Source: Gammaproteobacteria bacterium (lineage in GTDB: Bacteria > Pseudomonadota > Gammaproteobacteria > Pseudomonadales > Azotimanducaceae). Taken from it: a DNA stretch of 64,000 nucleotides. A program made the position numbers and the translations under genes. The notes under the pieces are model-generated. The model worked only from the letters and a program-made list of their open reading frames with translations, did not search any database and was not told where the DNA came from. Positions 61,613 through 64,000 of this stretch are shown here, one piece after another; position 1 is the stretch's first letter; the number at the start of each line of letters is the position of its first letter. The DNA lies in assembly GCA_009846005.1 (NCBI GenBank), contig VXYL01000072.1, positions 1 through 64,000 on the forward strand. Reading direction: 5' to 3'.

Positions 61613-61640
61613 TTGAATCTTGTGAATCCGCCCCTATCAT
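61613..61640 (+). promoter_or_regulatory. Heat-shock-type promoter of groESL
   Basis: TTGAAT (61613-61618), spacer, CCCCTATCAT (61631-61640): fits both sigma-32 (TTGAA-13-CCCCTAT) and a sigma-70 promoter (TTGAAT-16-TATCAT). Confidence 0.7.
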
Positions 61641-61653
61641 AGCGCCGCACGGA

Positions 61654-61680
61654 TTAGCACTCTCGCTTCGAGAGTGCTAA
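61654..61680. promoter_or_regulatory. CIRCE operator of groESL (HrcA site)
   Basis: TTAGCACTC, nine bases, GAGTGCTAA: a perfect CIRCE inverted repeat, 14 bp downstream of the promoter, bound by HrcA. Confidence 0.97.
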
Positions 61681-61730
61681 TCCACGACATCGGACTGGGG
61701 TATGAACAGCATTTTGGGAGAGAGCTAGTC

Positions 61731-63687
<1,957 letters not shown>

Positions 63688-63688
63688 C

Positions 63689-63707
63689 GCGACCGCTTCG
63701 CGGTCGC
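63689..63707. repeat. Hairpin directly after groEL
   Basis: GCGACCGC, TTC, GCGGTCGC: 8-bp perfect stem; a second weaker one (GGATT...AATCC) follows at 63712-63732. No thymine run. Confidence 0.6.
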
Positions 63708-63796
63708 CTAAGGATTCCGCTACGCGAAATCCGTTGGGCGGCCCAAGCGTCGATTCCGGTCGCTGGCCAACTAGCACAGCCGCACGACCGACAGGA

Positions 63797-63818
63797 CCCC
63801 GCCACCGGCGGGGTTTTT
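63797..63818 (+). terminator. Rho-independent terminator of groESL
   Basis: CCCCGCC-ACC-GGCGGGG stem followed by TTTTT. Confidence 0.93.
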
Positions 63819-63864
63819 GTTGCTATGATCGAAGCAACAAGAAGCCAACTTGGGGGAGAGCTAG

Positions 63865-64000
63865 ATGGACTTGATGGACCTCGTTACCTACCTGTTCCGT
63901 TGGGGACACTACCTGTTCGGCATCACCTGGATCGGCTTGCTGTACTACTTCAACTTCGTCCAGGGCGGCTACATGGCCGCCGCGTCCGACGAGGCGAAGG
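63865..64000 (+). CDS. PuuD-like urate hydroxylase membrane protein (start only)
   Basis: 45 residues visible, cut by the window. MDLMDLVTYLFRWGHYLFGI, GITWIGLLYYFNFVQGGYMA matches the N terminus of DUF989/PuuD-type integral-membrane urate hydroxylase-family proteins. ATG 63865 behind GGGGGAGAG. Confidence 0.75.
   Translation, partial: MDLMDLVTYLFRWGHYLFGITWIGLLYYFNFVQGGYMAAASDEAK

Overview
This is a GC-rich bacterial chromosome segment. Housekeeping gene order points to a gammaproteobacterium: hpf-ptsN-HPr, secA-argJ, coaE-pilD-pilC-pilB beside pilin genes, nadC/ampD, aceE-aceF, and groES-groEL behind a CIRCE operator. I cannot name the species. The first 13 kb carries eukaryote-like adhesion modules (SRCR, fibronectin III, cadherin, leucine-rich repeats). 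That style is known from host-associated and marine bacteria, so a host-associated or marine lifestyle is an inference.

Layout. 1-13003: three tandem same-strand genes for giant exported proteins (about 1160 visible, 1539 and 1626 residues). They share one C-terminal block (Ig-like, SRCR, SwmB-like, LRR) but have different heads; the third head is a complete sulfatase. 13191-17420: a gene remnant, an APH(6)-type kinase, and a complete 2538-bp IS1-family-like transposon with 21-bp terminal inverted repeats and an 8-bp target duplication. Its cargo is a small basic protein and a DNA methyltransferase-HNH nuclease fusion whose 5' region contains a run of 12 cytosines. An NTF2-like protein follows. 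17453-21638: an uncharacterised protein, then an ECF sigma factor, its zinc anti-sigma factor and two secreted paralogues. 21678-28718: a secreted nucleoside hydrolase and a complete Opp/Dpp-type peptide ABC importer.

28793-33335: a Fic enzyme, a possible PD-(D/E)xK-like protein, an amidohydrolase and a Rieske oxygenase. 33384-42345: hpf, ptsN and an HPr gene, a DUF721/DciA-like gene, an ABC exporter, rtcB, secA and argJ. 42441-47887: coaE and type IV pilus genes pilD, pilC, pilB on the minus strand, with two pilins divergent from them. 47957-50237: a small accessory patch with a toxin-antitoxin pair, tRNA-Thr(CGT), two palindromic operator-like sites and a second Fic gene. 50302-58616: nadC, ampD, a ROK sugar kinase, aceE-aceF, a cobalamin adenosyltransferase, yajQ and an alkyltransferase-like protein. 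58613-64000: a cytoplasmic sulfatase-like enzyme, an ADP-ribosylglycohydrolase, a DUF6356 protein, groES-groEL with heat-shock signals, a strong terminator and the start of a PuuD-like membrane protein.

Across the window, many neighbouring genes overlap as GTGA or ATGA, implying translational coupling. A dispersed 26-bp palindromic repeat sits in many intergenic gaps. The most distinctive items are the sulfatase-SRCR-LRR tandem family, the transposon carrying a potentially phase-variable methyltransferase-nuclease, and the sigma/anti-sigma/secreted-protein cassette.
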